The position numbers and the translations under genes are program-made. From contig NC_084772.1 of NCBI RefSeq assembly GCF_028858725.1, positions 11,973,048 through 12,037,047 of the forward strand: a stretch of 64,000 bases of DNA, read 5' to 3'. The notes below the pieces were generated by a model. It was not told the DNA's origin and searched no databases. It saw only the letters and a program-made list of their open reading frames with translations. Position 1 is the first letter of the stretch. Every line of letters begins with the position of its first letter. Positions 43,001-55,640 of the stretch are shown here, in pieces. This stretch comes from Colius striatus (lineage: Eukaryota; Chordata; Aves; Coliiformes; Coliidae).

Positions 43001-46000
43001 CCCTTCCCTGCATTTCAAGACCAGGCACTGATCTCTGCATGAAGCTTTAAATCAAAAAGACCCCTGGGGCCTAAGAGAACAAGGTATTGACAGACTGAGG
43101 CATCTGTATCACCTGCAGTATGCCTGGAAGTGCTGCACTTTTGTCTCCTTTGATGAAAGGCTTCTAGTGGATAGAGGAGTCTGTTTTCAGAGTAGGCTCA
43201 CCTGCTGCAAGCACATATCTCCCACTTACTGCTCAAGACCTGTAAGGAACTTGTACTTTACCCTGGAAAACATTGTTTTCCCCATCTCCTGCACAGGGAA
43301 TGAGGCCACTCAGCTAGTTTCTGTTCATTTGGTGGCTTACATTTTCTATTCTAATCAGGCTGCCAGAAAAATTGAGAAGTCTGCATACAGGACAATGAAA
43401 ATAACCAGGGTCTGAAAAAACAACAAGCCATGGGAAATACACAATCTGGGGAAGATTCCCCCTTGTTTAAAGCATAAATTCTGTGTACTAAAAAGCTATT
43501 TAGCAGACAAGTCCAAAAAAGTGCTTTTTGTTGTTTTCCTCCATTTAAGAGATTCCTTTCCCAGACAGCATTTGTAGTTGGCTCACACGTGGATTATCTC
43601 AAGAATGTTAATGTTCAGTTCATTACAATATTTGTCAGACAAATTTCCCAGTGGTTTCCACACCTACTGTTTTATTTATTGTCAACAGGATGCTAGATGC
43701 TTCATTTGATCACTAGGTATTTCTTTGCTGAGCCAAAACAACTTGGAGAGTGAACTTATTTTTACCGTGGCTTATACACTATCAGTAAAATCAAACAGCA
43801 ACAAAAGAACAGTTATTAGTAAGGAAGTTCCAAAAATGCCCACCATTGGACAGTGATCTAAGCTTTCATCACACATGGGGTGCAAGGGGAAAAAAAGACA
43901 AATAAATTGAGTAACTCTGATTTAAAGACAATAGTAAACTCAGCTATCAGTTTGTGATCCTTTTTCCCCTCAGAGCATAGCTGCACCTCTTTATGAAGCG
44001 TTTAAAATGCACAAATATTCTTATCCTTGGCTCCTGAAGCAATAAAACCTTTTCAAAACCTGACGTTCAGTTAGCTAGTTACTTCATTTCTTCCTGTGTG
44101 GTTGAGCAGCATTGTTGAATTGCAGAATGAGGAAGCTAACGTGTTTTTAAAATATCATTATCGGAGTCAAGATCTGCACAGGAGTTATAGGTTCTTGCCA
44201 TGTGTTATTTATGGAGCTAGTCAGGTAATGTCTTGAAAGAACCAGACACTGATATTAGACAAATAAACACACACCTCCTGATGAGGGCTGGCCTGTGCAG
44301 GGCCTGCATGTTTGATAGCTCTGACTAATTAATAGGGCATGCTGACAGATTCCAATGGGATTGCTGCTCATCTCTTGTTAGAACTAATGCCTGAGCTTAG
44401 GTGGCAGGATATCCCAGCAGGTTTTATTTTGACGTTTATAAACATCATACATGCTTACTTGGCAAACAGTTGCATTATGAATGTCTGTGGGATCCCAGTG
44501 TGACACTGTCTCTGCCAGACCAGGCACAGACAGCAAAAGAGCAGGAGCTCAAGCAGAGCTAGGAAGCAGCTGACTGACTGTTCAGGACTCACCTGGGATT
44601 TTGGGGAAATTCTATTTTACAGACTATATGGAGGCAGAGAGGGTAGGTGGGCAAGTCTGCAGTCAGGTACTCCAGGTTAGCTATGGAGGGACACTATCTT
44701 GCCTCTGTACAAGGCACCAGTATTCACATCCCATCAGAAGAAGCCTTAAAATGCCTTAACCCAAGGGGTATCGGCAGGACTTTTATAGTTTTCAAAGTTT
44801 AGTCTCTAGGCCTTGAGAAATTAGCTACCACAGAGGCAAGACAGCTGTCAAAAGTATGGGTCCCAAATAAAGAAGTTGTATTTTATTTTAATGCCAAAAG
44901 TTCTTTCAAGACAGAAACATTTTTTAGTATCAGAAATCCAGTTGTGGACACAAAAATCAAGACTGCCAAACAATGAGCAATCGCAGTAAGCATTTGAAAT
45001 TAACATAAATATGACCTAGGAAGTAGTGGTTTGAACTTTTAAGAGGAGCCACAGACTGTCCGAAGGTGACACAGAGTTGAAACTGGGTGTGCCTTCTTAA
45101 AACAAAACATTCCTTTCCAGCCAGTGCAACCTGTGCTGCTTGTCACGCCCAGCAGCGTACGCAAATGGCCGTATCCTCCAGATATTTCAACGTGTGGGGA
45201 ATTTAACTTACGTACAGGACTTCTTCAGCTGTAATAGCAGTCATAGTAAACATGATTCACAGCAGTATTTCTAGAACTGATCCCAAGTCCTGCTAATTTA
45301 TTATGTTTATTTCTTTACCTTCTTCCACTATTATATTTAAACTTTCTCTTTGTATGTTTCTATAGTTCTGAAGTGTTAGCTCTATCTTCCAAGTTTTTCA
45401 GTAGTAGAAACTTTATCTACAGTAAAAAAAAAAAGGAGGAGGGGAAGGAGGCAGATTTGGTCTTCTAGAGCCTGGTCTACTTGTAGCATGAACAAGTACT
45501 TTACAGTTCTTGGCCTCAAAGACTAAAATAAAAGTTTTAAAACTAAATATGAAATATTTAAGTATTTTAAGTATGAAATTCAAAGCACATGTGTTCTATA
45601 AAATATCCCATCTTGTCACATTGCTCACTAAGCAAAACGAAAACTTATGTTTCATCAGGGATGTCTGTCTCTTGACTAACCAGGTTTCAGATGATTCTTA
45701 GTTTCACATGAAGGCCTACTTTCAGTTTTAGGTCTTATGAAGTTGTATATAATGAGTGGATAGGCATGACAAGGGGTATGAATCATCGCAACATGTTTCT
45801 GTCCCACCAGACAAGTGGCAAGAGAACAAATAGGCAAATGAATATTCCTGTGTCAATGCTAATGTTGATGGTTGCCTGGCTACTAATGACTGGGAAAAAA
45901 AAATAAAAATCACATAAGATAAACTCCAGTGGAAGCACAGGTACAGCAGGTTGGTAAACTGATACATTAACCACAGTTCAGGGGGAAGCCCTGCAGAAGA

Positions 46001-49000
46001 AACCCCAAAAGCTAAGGAGGGGAAAGAAAAAGAGTTAATTAGGTAAGTACTGATTCACAAGCTGGTTACCATACCTATCATCATTTTCATTTATAGAACT
46101 GCTTTCTGTTTTTAGCCTCTTCCTCTGACTAGAAAGACTAATATATACAGTCTTTCTTTCTGAATCATCAGCTTGGACTATATGATAAATATCTACCCTT
46201 ACAGATTGAACCAAAGCCTTAAGAAAGGGAAGAGAAAGCAAAGTAAGCATCTTCATTAAACTGACCAGAATCTAAAGATTCATTAAGTTAGCTGTCCTAC
46301 TGCTCAGCCTCTATGTAGCTCAACGGACTGCTATCCCAAACAACCAAATGGAAGTCAGGATGCTTAGTGCTGTACCAGCAGACACTTGGAGAGCTAAAGA
46401 CAGGGTAAACTTGGAAGATGAACTATGGCTTTTTCTTATCACTTATTACAACTTCCTGATTAAGGAATTTGAAAAGTTATGGTCTGCATAAGGTGTTACA
46501 AAGTAGTAAACTGAGATAGGAAAGAGATAATAGAAAGAACTTGTACCTAGATATCTTTTCCATCCACTGCTCTTACCCACACACAAAAAAAGAAAACCCC
46601 CAAAAAACCAAGGCAGGCACAGCCCTACTTACAGGTCACCATGCAAGTGCTCGATCCTGTGACTGGATGAGTACTACTTTATAAATAGCCAGAGTTCTGT
46701 ATATTGGCATGTTTTGGGATATTTACCTTGTGAAAACTTACTGGTCAAGTGGGGTTGGGTGCTGTAATGAAAAAATATTTATAAAAGTAGATAAAAGCAG
46801 TCTGAGAGGCCAAATAATCCACAGAACCATGGCAGGCTTAATGAGTAACTTCCTCAGAGGTGGGAGAAGCATCTCACATAACAGAGCAAGAGGAATTAAA
46901 GCAGGTCTGTCCTTGTGTGCCGCTTAGGTCAAGAGAGCCTTCCTGTCTACGTGCCTTGGCTGATTTTAAAAACAAAGTGTTCTTATCATTAGTTTTGACA
47001 TTATTTTCTCTTTCACAGGGAAGAAAGACCGGGTGCAGAATTTGGATGAATGTGTGGGATATGCATGGCCGATTAACAGGCTGCTGCCAGTAACAGTGAA
47101 AGAATGTGGAACTCTGCACTGAGGAGGTCGAGGCACAAGGCTAATGGTTCCAAGAGCACTCACACCTCTCAGGATTACAGGTACAGTTTACTCTGGCAAT
47201 GTACCATGGAATACACAGAACTAAGCTATCTGCACCTGATGGTGGAGATAAACAAAACACTAGCAGAACCAGTTTCCTGGTGCACTATCCTCACAGAAAG
47301 TTAAAAATTCTAGACAGAGGCTGCATCCTCTTCTTGGAAAGTAAGGTGCTTTTGCCACATCCTCCTTTTGGATACCAGCACGGATTTTTTTTATATTGTT
47401 TTTGTTTTTTAATACAAAAATACTCCTCATAAGTTCAGTTGCAGATAATCAAATGGTTAAAGAGGGTTATTTTGGAAGGGAGGTAAAAAGAGAATAGAGG
47501 CAACACTGATAGAGTTGTATATACCCTGTGTGGCTGCACAAGTAACTTCTGTAAAATTAGATGTTTAAAAGGTCCCCACAGAGCAGCTCTGACATCACTG
47601 GAAGACAATAGAGAGAGGGAGTCTGAAGCACAGTGTAAAGTGGACTGCAGTAGCTGCCACTCATCACATCTCAGAATCCCCTGGCAGTGTCACAGCAAGT
47701 CTATATTTCTGGTGCAGCAACAGAAGTCAAAGCAGGAAATAGGACTGTGATCTGCTTCCCCATTCCTGGTCATGGCCCTTTTCACATACAGCCAGTTAGA
47801 GTTTTATAGGAAAAAAAAAAAGTGCTAAACAAGAATTAAGTTATTTTACCTATTGCATCTTGTTTCTGGTATGCTATATTTGAGACTTCAAAAAGCATAA
47901 TGCACCAAAGGGCACCAAAACCTTGAGTATGCTTCCCACTGTAATCCATTCATCAAAATAAAGTATCGAGTGTCTAAACCAAATGGATATTGTATGAACT
48001 GCTCCATTTTTCCCAGTTATAAAATGTCATTGTGCACAATATTCTTGTGGAATGAAGTGTGGATGGCACCTCAATGTGTATATAGTGCTTGGAAGCCCTT
48101 TTGTGAGCGAGACTGATACAAAGCAAGTGTTTTCACCTTGCTCCACAGCTTATACAATAAAAACGTCAATTAAGAAAATGTCTTTTGATCAAAAAAAATG
48201 AGGACTAGCCTTGGAAATTTATGGATTCTGCACTGCCAGTCTGGTAAACCAACCTTCAAATCCTTTCAGGAAAACAAGAAGTAATGTGATTTCAAAAAGG
48301 GAGGGGAAAGCAATGCAAAGGAATTTAGGGGGGAGCAGAAGACCCAAGTCACACATGAACAGCTCCATCACTAGTTTCAGTTACATGAAATAACTTTGCA
48401 TACCATTCAGATGAACATGTAAGGCTTAAAGGTACTCTGTCCAAAGCCTCCTTGGGTTCACAGCTTGTATGTGTTCAAGAGTCCCGGAGTGAGTATGTTT
48501 GGGGTTTTGGTTGAGGTTGGGTTTTTTTCCCCTCCCCCTTCTAGAACTACCGAGTCAGAATGGAAGCTCTGGTCTTTGAGACCATTTCACTAATGTATAA
48601 CAAGGAATACTGGTTTCCTGCTTACATCCAACTTTTAGGGACAGAAGGCTTTGAGCCTGATCTGAAGTTTACAACTTTAATAATGACATTATGAGCTGAG
48701 TGAGCCTTTCAAAGATCGGACTGATCAGAGGGAAGAATATTCCACTGCAACAGTGGCACACCCAGATTTAGTATCAGATTCACATCCATTTTCTACTGCT
48801 TTAAGACACAGGTAATTCAAAAGGGGGAATGATGTTCATGATTAGGTATAAAATTGATCTTACAGTATTTTCATAAACGAGAAAAACTTAATTCCTCTCC
48901 AGAATATGAGGTTTACACTGATCTAAAGCTGTTTCAGTGACCTTAACCCTACCATACAACAATTTAATTGAAAATCAATTCAGTCTGAGTACGGAAGATA

Positions 49001-50539
49001 CACTCCTCTTATGACTCATGAACCATAACTTAGCTATTAAGCTTCAGCTAGTCCCCATCAGTAAAAATTAATAGGTGAAAGAGTTTATTTATCTAACTTA
49101 ACGAACTTAAGTTCACGAAAAATCAGTTTTTTTGCTAACATGCCTCAAGGCAGCCTATAAGCATCCTGCTCTATAGAAACCATACCTGGGAAAACTCTCA
49201 GTAATTACAACTTTGCCACACTTCATGATTTCCTGCTATGGACTACTAAGAAAGAAGCTATTACTCACCAAATATCATAGTAAGATTACTCAAATGAGGA
49301 AACCGGACAAGATTTGGTTCAAAGGTTTGTTTCGGTCTGTCTAGTTATTTATAGGGCAGTACTGGTTTCTTGCAGCATGGCTGGCACAAGTGAAACTTAA
49401 CTCTTTTCAGATGAGAGTAGTTTTTCTCTGCTAAAGAGCAATACTGTGGCTTAAACTACCTTAGGCTTACGAATTTGGTAACTACTGGGGGCAAAATCCA
49501 AAGAGCCTGTAAAAGGACAGCAGACCAATGCTGTGCCTGCCTGCTTGAGTAACCCTGGCAGCAGCTGAAGTGCATCCTAGCAATATTATTGTGCAGAGGT
49601 GAGCAGTAACAATCTGATGTGCAGAGCTTCTTTTTTCCCCCTCCATAAAATAAAGGGTTTATGGTCTTATATCCAGATCTACACCTAAACCCCACTGTAA
49701 CTACATCTCTGTTCAAAGCCCATAAACAGTGGAGAACTTAAAAGCAGCGCGGGAAGGCTGAATCAAAGCTCGCCAAGAACGGCACTTAATGCCCTCTACC
49801 TCCGGTGAAGTTCACAGAAGCCCACGGGGCTGCATTACAGGCGATACTTAACCATAATTACTGTTGTGCAGAAAGAACTCAGGTGCAGGTTATGGCATAA
49901 GCCGCCCACTCAGTCTGAAAAGTAATTAGGGCAGATGTTTATTAAAAACTTCCTAACGAGTCTGTTAACTTCACTGCCTTACTCCAGTAAATTTTCTTAC
50001 AGGTACACAAAGCAATTTACTAGAGAGCGAGCGAAGGGACGCGGTGAGAAGCAAATGAGCAAGCGCACAGCGAAGAAAAAGAAGAAAAGGTGAAATTTCA
50101 CTCCTTTCGTAGAGGTATAAGTGCTCCTGTCCCGCGAGGGGCCCCGGCCCAGGGACGCGCCGCCGCCAGCGCAACGCGTACACGCGGCCGGAGCCCAGCC
50201 GGGCCCTCGCTGCCCCTGGCCAGGGGGGTGCACTCATCAGGAGCCCAACTGCCCCACTCTCGCCTCCCGTCCCTCCCGCAGAGGCAGTTCCCCGCCGCCA
50301 CGGGCCGCCGAGGGACTGACCTCACGGTGCTTGGCCAAGAAAAAGCAGCCCACGAGCGGCACAGGGCAGGGGGCCGCCTAACCAGCCCTGCCCGCGGCGG
50401 GGGCTGCCCCGAGCACACAGCCCCCCAGCTACAGAACCCGCTGCCCCGAGCCGTCCGCCGCGCCTCCCACCTTCCGAAAGTAGCCATCCTCCGCCGGCTC
50501 CGCCACCGGGCAGCCGCGGGGCGGCAGGGCGTCTGTCAT
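21755..50539 (-). CDS. RHPN2: RHPN2, rhophilin-2, complete coding region
   Basis: Rho-GTP-binding scaffold linked to actin organisation (family knowledge). Fifteen coding exons in transcript order: 50471-50539, 40088-40203, 37415-37543, 34574-34649, 32907-32984, 32108-32232, 31065-31231, 28405-28592, 26943-27099, 26351-26470, 26067-26261, 25050-25126, 24168-24314, 23290-23445, 21755-22006. All are GT-AG and in phase, giving 683 aa against 686 in human. Order of domains: HR1 Rho-binding coil (about 25-105), BRO1 (about 110-460), PDZ (about 500-595), basic tail. The start is set by [10 protein letters not shown] with EDGYFRK, as in human MTDALLPAA. Intron 1 is about 10.3 kb, the longest in the window. 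CR1 and LTR insertions sit in introns 11, 7 and 4. Convergent with FAAP24, divergent from GPATCH1. No lesion seen. Confidence 0.97.
23290..24314 (-). other. RHPN2: RHPN2 PDZ domain, exons 13-14
   Basis: Exon 13 (24168-24314) and exon 14 (23290-23445) encode residues 500-600. The carboxylate-binding loop is [14 protein letters not shown], an LGF variant of GLGF. Exon 14 adds [20 protein letters not shown] and [20 protein letters not shown], the usual PDZ beta strands and second helix. Confidence 0.93.
25626..25820 (+). repeat. CR1-like LINE 3' fragment in RHPN2 intron 11
   Basis: Shows the CR1 3'-end layout in sense orientation: TTAGATTGGACATTAGGAGG, GAAATGGGCTGCCTAGGGAG, GTGGTGGAGTCACCATTCCT, ending AAGGTCTTTTCCAACAATTC. 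It is antisense to RHPN2 and diverged, so an old copy. Confidence 0.85.
25960..26000. repeat. TATA/TACA-rich microsatellite-like stretch
   Basis: Impure TGTATA/CATA repeats (ATATATGTATACATACATAC) in RHPN2 intron 11, next to exon 11's donor side. Degenerate and short. Confidence 0.6.
27220..27240. repeat. G homopolymer, 21 nt
   Basis: Twenty-one consecutive G on the plus strand (poly-C in the RHPN2 pre-mRNA), preceded by GGGAAGGGC. It lies in RHPN2 intron 8, about 120 bp upstream of exon 9. True length is uncertain because such runs are commonly miscalled. Confidence 0.9.
28985..29197 (+). repeat. CR1 LINE 3' end with ATTCTATGATTCT tail, RHPN2 intron 7
   Basis: Textbook avian CR1 3' terminus: GGCACAGGCTGCCCAGAGG, GTTGTGGAGGCTCCTTCC, GATGATCTCTAAAGGTCCC, TTCCAACCCCTACC, then the ATTCTATGATTCT microsatellite tail. 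It lies in intron 7, antisense to RHPN2, just upstream (transcript sense) of exon 8. Low divergence suggests a younger insertion than the others here. Confidence 0.92.
33898..34480. mobile_element. endogenous retrovirus LTR (probably solo) in RHPN2 intron 4
   Basis: About 580 bp resembling the common avian ERV LTR: TGTGGTTTAACTCTGGCTGG, then GCCGCCCACTCACTCCCCCC, CCCAGCTTTACATGCTGAGC, TATCCCTTGGGTCACTTGGG and a terminal CCTAGCCAAAAAGCA. It starts with TG and ends with CA. No gag, pol or env-like reading frame flanks it, so it is a solo LTR or a lone remnant. A target-site duplication is not clear (TACAT before, CACAT after). Family name not assigned. Confidence 0.7.
37415..40203 (-). other. 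RHPN2: RHPN2 HR1 Rho-binding domain, exons 2-3
   Basis: Exon 2 (40088-40203) and exon 3 (37415-37543) encode residues 24-105. Sequence such as [20 protein letters not shown] and [20 protein letters not shown] has the antiparallel-coil pattern of HR1 repeats that bind Rho. The exon 2/3 junction splits an Arg codon (AG then A). Confidence 0.92.
40204..50470 (-). other. RHPN2: RHPN2 intron 1, 10.3 kb without coding exons
   Basis: I saw no coding exon and no full mobile element in it. It holds AT-rich unique sequence, degenerate TAAGATGGGATAAGATAAAATA-type pentamer repeats near 41040-41110 and a pyrimidine-rich block near 42420-42740. It also has two compact patches that might be regulatory (44270-44480 and 45140-45215). 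Its first 450 bp are part of the RHPN2 CpG island. Confidence 0.7.
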
Positions 50540-51300
50540 CTCCGGGCCAGGCAGCCGTCCTTCTGCTACCGCGATGCGAACGCAACTGCAGGCAGCCGCG
50601 ACCCTACGACAAATGCCAGCGCTACCCCCGGGCGCCGCCCGGCTCCGCCTCCGCTGGTGCGGGGAGGAGCTGCCCCGCCGCCCTGCCCCACCGCGCCCTT
50701 GCGGGTGGGCCCGGAGGGGTCCGGGTGGTGAGCCGTGGCCGCTGTCCCTGGAAGCCCTGCAGCCGGGTAGCGAGGCAGGTGCCCCTCGTCTGGGGACGGG
50801 TGGCGGCCACGACTGTCTGGAAGCGGAGCTCAGTATCCCCGCGGCCCTTTGGCTGTGCTTCATGCGCCGCTGAAGGTGGCAGCGCTGGGCTGGCCGCCCC
50901 GAAGGGACCGCTCGCTTCTTGCCGCTTCTTCACGGTCTCCCCGTGGTGACGGCCACCACCTCCCACGCCCCTGGCAACGTGGGGCCGCCCCCAGCTTTCC
51001 CTGGGCCCGGTGGATAAGGTTTCCCGGGAGTGGCTGTGCCTCAACACAGGCTTATTCCTCTGGGGGATGCTCCGTGAAGCTGGGGGTGTCCGCTAGCAGC
51101 GGGGAGCATTTACTGGGGACAGTTCCTGTGGCCCATACAGCCCCATGGCCCCTCTGCGATGGGCTTTTTGGGTATGCGTGGGACTGCCAGCCTAGCTCGC
51201 ACTTGGCCTCTCGGGAGCCCCGAGCTCCCACACTCTTATCCGAGGGAGGACAGGAACCCAGGAGAGATCCCAGAACCTGGCCCCTGATAAGGGCGACAAT
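50030..51300. promoter_or_regulatory. RHPN2: CpG island containing the RHPN2 promoter and first exon
   Basis: A dense CpG block covering RHPN2 exon 1 (50471-50539), the start of intron 1, and about 760 bp upstream of the start codon. No TATA box is evident. Long open frames here come from high GC content, not from a gene. Confidence 0.85.
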
Positions 51301-54300
51301 ATCTCGGTGAAAGGCAGAGAAGGTCTCCAGCTCTGGGAAACTGCTGTGGGATCAGCCTCAGCATTGCAAAAATCTGCAGTGTTGCACTGAAAATCTCCTA
51401 TGTTGGAAATGTTCTGTTGTGTAACTGGTTTTGCAAGTGTTGTTATTGGATGCTTGAGCAAGGAAATTGCCAATATTGGTTCCTATTACTAGCCAGGCCT
51501 AACCTACAGAGTTAGAGAAGCATTTAAGAATACAATACAGAAAAATACTTGATGTTCCCAAATTTAGTTTCCTCCCCCACTTCTTTTATCTTGTTTCATT
51601 TTCTCAGAAGTATGGTGTAGTTGTGTCAGGAGAAAATCTGCAGACACATTTCGTTATCAAAGGAAACATATCTTTGGAATTAACTGAAACTTTCTTTGAA
51701 GACACCGGTGTCTCCAGAGGCTCACACAGAGCAATGTGGTTAAACTGTGTGTCTACTGCCTGTTCTTAAGGAATAAGACCAGAGCCAGCATCTCAGAAAA
51801 CGGGATCCAAAGATCTGTCTGTCTTGAAGTCAGCCGAGTTTTGCACTTTCCAATTTTGTTCACTCTTGCCCCAGCACTTTTTCTTTTTCTTTTTTTCAAT
51901 AATTCTAATGCTACTGGATGAATGTATCCAATTACGTGTTAAATTGAAAGAGGTAACACGGGAAAGTAGTTTAACTGGCTCAAATTTCTATTTAGAGGGT
52001 GTACAAATTGTTTTACATCATCTTTTTAATGCTATTAGATTATGTACTTACCTGCCAAATTAAAAAGGATTTTAAAACTTAAGTCTTCCAAGATCAGTGT
52101 GAAATTCCAATGCAAGGCTTCTAAATTAGTTTAAGTTAATATAAACGAGAGCCAAGTGTGCCCACCTTGGGAATTTGCACTGCTTTCACTGGGTTTATTG
52201 AAAACTGATCTTGCTGAAAGGCTACAGCTATTACTCCAAACAAAGTCCTAAGCATTTGCAGCCGGGCCAAAGGATCAGACAGCTAAAAACAGGATGAGTG
52301 TCTATTTTCATGGGTATGTAGAAATGAGAAAATTGCAGAAGTTTCTGCACAGTATGATACCAAAAAAATAACTTCTAACATAACTTGGTGGCAAAATGCA
52401 GCCTTTCTTCATTGCTGGTGGATTGTTTCAATAAAACAAAGTCAGCAGTGTTTCACACAGGAAATTTCTACAGCAAATTCAAGAGAATTCAAGATAGCTC
52501 TTATAGGTTTCCTCCCCCATCTTTAGCGTCCTGATATATCACCCAGTACTCTCACAACTGCCAGATTAGACTGTGCCTTCCCCTCACTTGCATAAAGGGT
52601 ACTTGGTCACGACTATATTAGGACTTAAGTAAGTCACTGTAAGTTTTGTCTGCATATGGTGAATATATTTTTTTGCAAAAGGCACATGTTGATTTTATGG
52701 TCTCAGTAGCCATGGCTGAGTAATGACTGGGTAGGAGTGCTCCCTGACCCTGGAATGTAAATTGCAGCTTAGAACATTCCAAAACCTGATTTATCCTCAA
52801 AAAACCCACTCCCTGCTCTTCTCACGAGTTGGTAAAAAATCTTCTCTCCAGTAGCTTTCTGGTTGCTATTAGAATTCCTAAATAGAGCCATCTATCTAGA
52901 TGAATTCAGGTGGCAGACTTTCTCAGTTCTCACAATTATATTAATCACAACGTTTGATTTGCTGCATTGTAAAGACTGAATAATCTGAAAAAGGGGCATG
53001 TAGATGCAGGTGTTTGGTTGATTTTTATCTTCAATGTTAGAAGAGAGTAAATTCAGTAATCTGTTGCACTGAATGGGGCCCTATCTCTGAGAAAGCATCA
53101 AACGCTTAAACGTTTGCATCCAAAGAAGATCAGCACGTTGTGCCTAAAGTATTGAAATTGAAGCAATGAATCTTATCTCTGCATCAGATCTCTTTGTTTT
53201 ACAGAACTCTGTTTTATGGTGCTATCTGGCTTTGTGCATCTTCACAGACAAACCAGCCAGGTGACCCAAACAATGACCAAGCTGAAACAGGCATAGAGTG
53301 GCAGAGCTTCATTTTGTCTCATAACAGTAAAGTTAAAAGGGACCAGAACTGGGACAGGCTTACCTCAGACACACGGTTATATATATGTGTACATGTGTAC
53401 ATTATGTGCCATATTTCTGTTGTGTTTCTATCACTGCACTTGCACAGTCAATGCTGTCCTTTTTCTCCTCTCCTAACTTGAAAAAAATATGTGAATATAT
53501 GAAATTCAGTCTCTTCTTTTTGGCCACTAGGAAGGGTCGCACTCTGGGAAATTAATTTCCTGCTCTGGACTCAGTAGGGAGAGGTGCTGCTCTCTGAAAG
53601 GAGAATGTTTTCCTTTTTTGTGATTTTACAGATCTTGTGGCTACAATGGTATCACATGCCTTGAAGACAGCTTTTGTCACAAATAGGCTGTCAGCAAAGG
53701 CACATTAGAATGATACCATATGAAGGGAGAAGCATGCATCAGCTCTCGCTGTTTCTAAAGGTAGGTTCTTGATTTCTGAACTCGACACTTAGTTATATAT
53801 TTCTCCTCTTATTGTTAGTGGCTTTGAATACGAAACTTTTGTTCTGAGTGGAAAGACAAAAAGACCTTGGTGGCCTGTAGCTTTAGGGTTGATGAATTCA
53901 GTTGCAGTGAGTTAGTGATGTTAGCATCATCCTTCATTTCTGAAGATTTGCAGTTCTCAATGAGCAAATGTCTGACTACGGTAGGGAAGTTTTAGATGAG
54001 AAGAGGGGAAAAGGGGTCACAAGTTGACAGTTTGATTGTTTTTTTCTCCACTCTCATCTCTTTCCAAATGTTTTCTTTGAGGGGAAAAAAAAAGTTTTTG
54101 AGAATGGCAAAAACGGGGCTTGGGGCACAGTAGCAACAGTGATGTGAATCTAGTTTGAGATTTTAGTAGGTTTAAAAGATGTAGGAGATTTTCAAGTTAG
54201 AAAAGTTTGAGAGTAAAGAATGGAAGGCATTCTCATAAACAAAAGAAGGTCATCTACATTTTATGACAGATGAATTGAAAAGGGCCCAGACTGCAAGTAA

Positions 54301-55640
54301 TAAGTAGAAGGTTTCCTTACCAGAAAATTTCCTGAGTGGAAGCAAAATGGTATAAAAATGGTACAGGACCTCAGTCTAAAGGCTTTGGATGGCCATGATA
54401 GGATTGGCCATAGGTGCAGCATTTCACTGCTGCTTCTTCAAGGTATCAGGTGTTGGCCACGTTAATTGCAGCTTCATGGTAAAAAACCCCAACATTTACT
54501 ATTGAATAGCCAATATACTTTGCCTTCAATATTTGGTTACTGCAATTGTTTGAACATAGCAGACAAGATTTTCTGTTAACATTGTGCAAAAAAGGTTTAT
54601 TTAAGCCTGTGTGTTAAATCAACATGACATGGAATTGACTATTCAGGAACAACGATTTCCTAAACAAAGAAAAACAGCTACTGTGCTAACAACTTATTTC
54701 ACCACTATATGTTCTAGCTAACTGCTTACTAATTAGTAATGATGAGAAGAGATAATGCATGTAGATAAACGTCTGTGGCTTTTACTATATTGTTTCAAAG
54801 GGTATTGTAGACCTAAGTTAAGCAGAGTATTCCTTATTTGCATGGAACCTGGTAAATATTTCCTATGGAAACCTGAAGCCACATGAAACTCTGGTAGTTT
54901 CACTTTGAAAGAAACCAGTTCTGTGCATAGAAACGCACACAAATACTGGATTAGCAAATACACCACTAAACTTGCAGAAGTCTTATCTGTTTCTGCTAAG
55001 GGTGGGGATCACTCAAGAGTGTGTTGTGATTTATTTTCAAGGATTTCAAGAAGCTGGTGATACTTGCTTTAAAAAAGTTGTGTATTGACAGAATCGATCA
55101 TCAGCACAAAATGAAGTGGGTTTTGTTTGAGTTTGTTGTTTTGTGGGACTTTAAAATGTATGTTGTGATATAGTAAATATGATTGTTAAGGAAACACGTA
55201 AACTGGAGAATTCAAATTAATCAAAATCATCACGTAACACTGTGGGATGCCACAAAAATAAGTCCCAGATTTTGAACACTTGAGTCTTACCAGTGAATAC
55301 ATATTGGTTATTATGTGGTCTTTGTATCAATTGCATGCAGTAGAAGTTTCTTTCATGAACAAGACTCCCCAAAGAGATGCAGAGATGGGTAGTGGCATAA
55401 AGCTCTTTACTAATAAAGGTTTGAATGCAGCAACTTCTGCACTGAATCCTGTGCACATTTTGGGTTTTTTAATAGCTTGTAAGGCATTGTGATTAACCAG
55501 TTGTTCCTATCTATCTGCTGAAGCCTTTAATTCAATTAAATCCACACCTCCTTTGGTCATATTGATTCAGGGTGGAGTTCACTTTACACTTGATTCAGGT
55601 AAAGTCTGTTTCACAGTCGTTTTGGTGTCCTTATCCCATA
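51301..55640. other. RHPN2-GPATCH1 intergenic DNA, no gene recognised
   Basis: AT-rich, CpG-poor sequence. Short open frames show no family resemblance and no splice-linked continuation. A small GTACATGTGTAC palindrome inside a TATATA/TGTACA stretch lies near 53378-53403. CpG frequency climbs again after about 55600 toward the GPATCH1 island. Confidence 0.6.

Noticed and set aside
46035-46256. Possible extra RHPN2 exon in intron 1
   Set aside because: Exon 1 joins exon 2 at 40203 in phase and in full agreement with the family protein; this frame has no resemblance to RHPN2.
50090-50731. 213-codon open frame over the RHPN2 island
   Set aside because: Stop-codon-poor because of very high GC; overlaps RHPN2 exon 1 antisense, has low-complexity Pro/Arg/Ala composition and no family resemblance.
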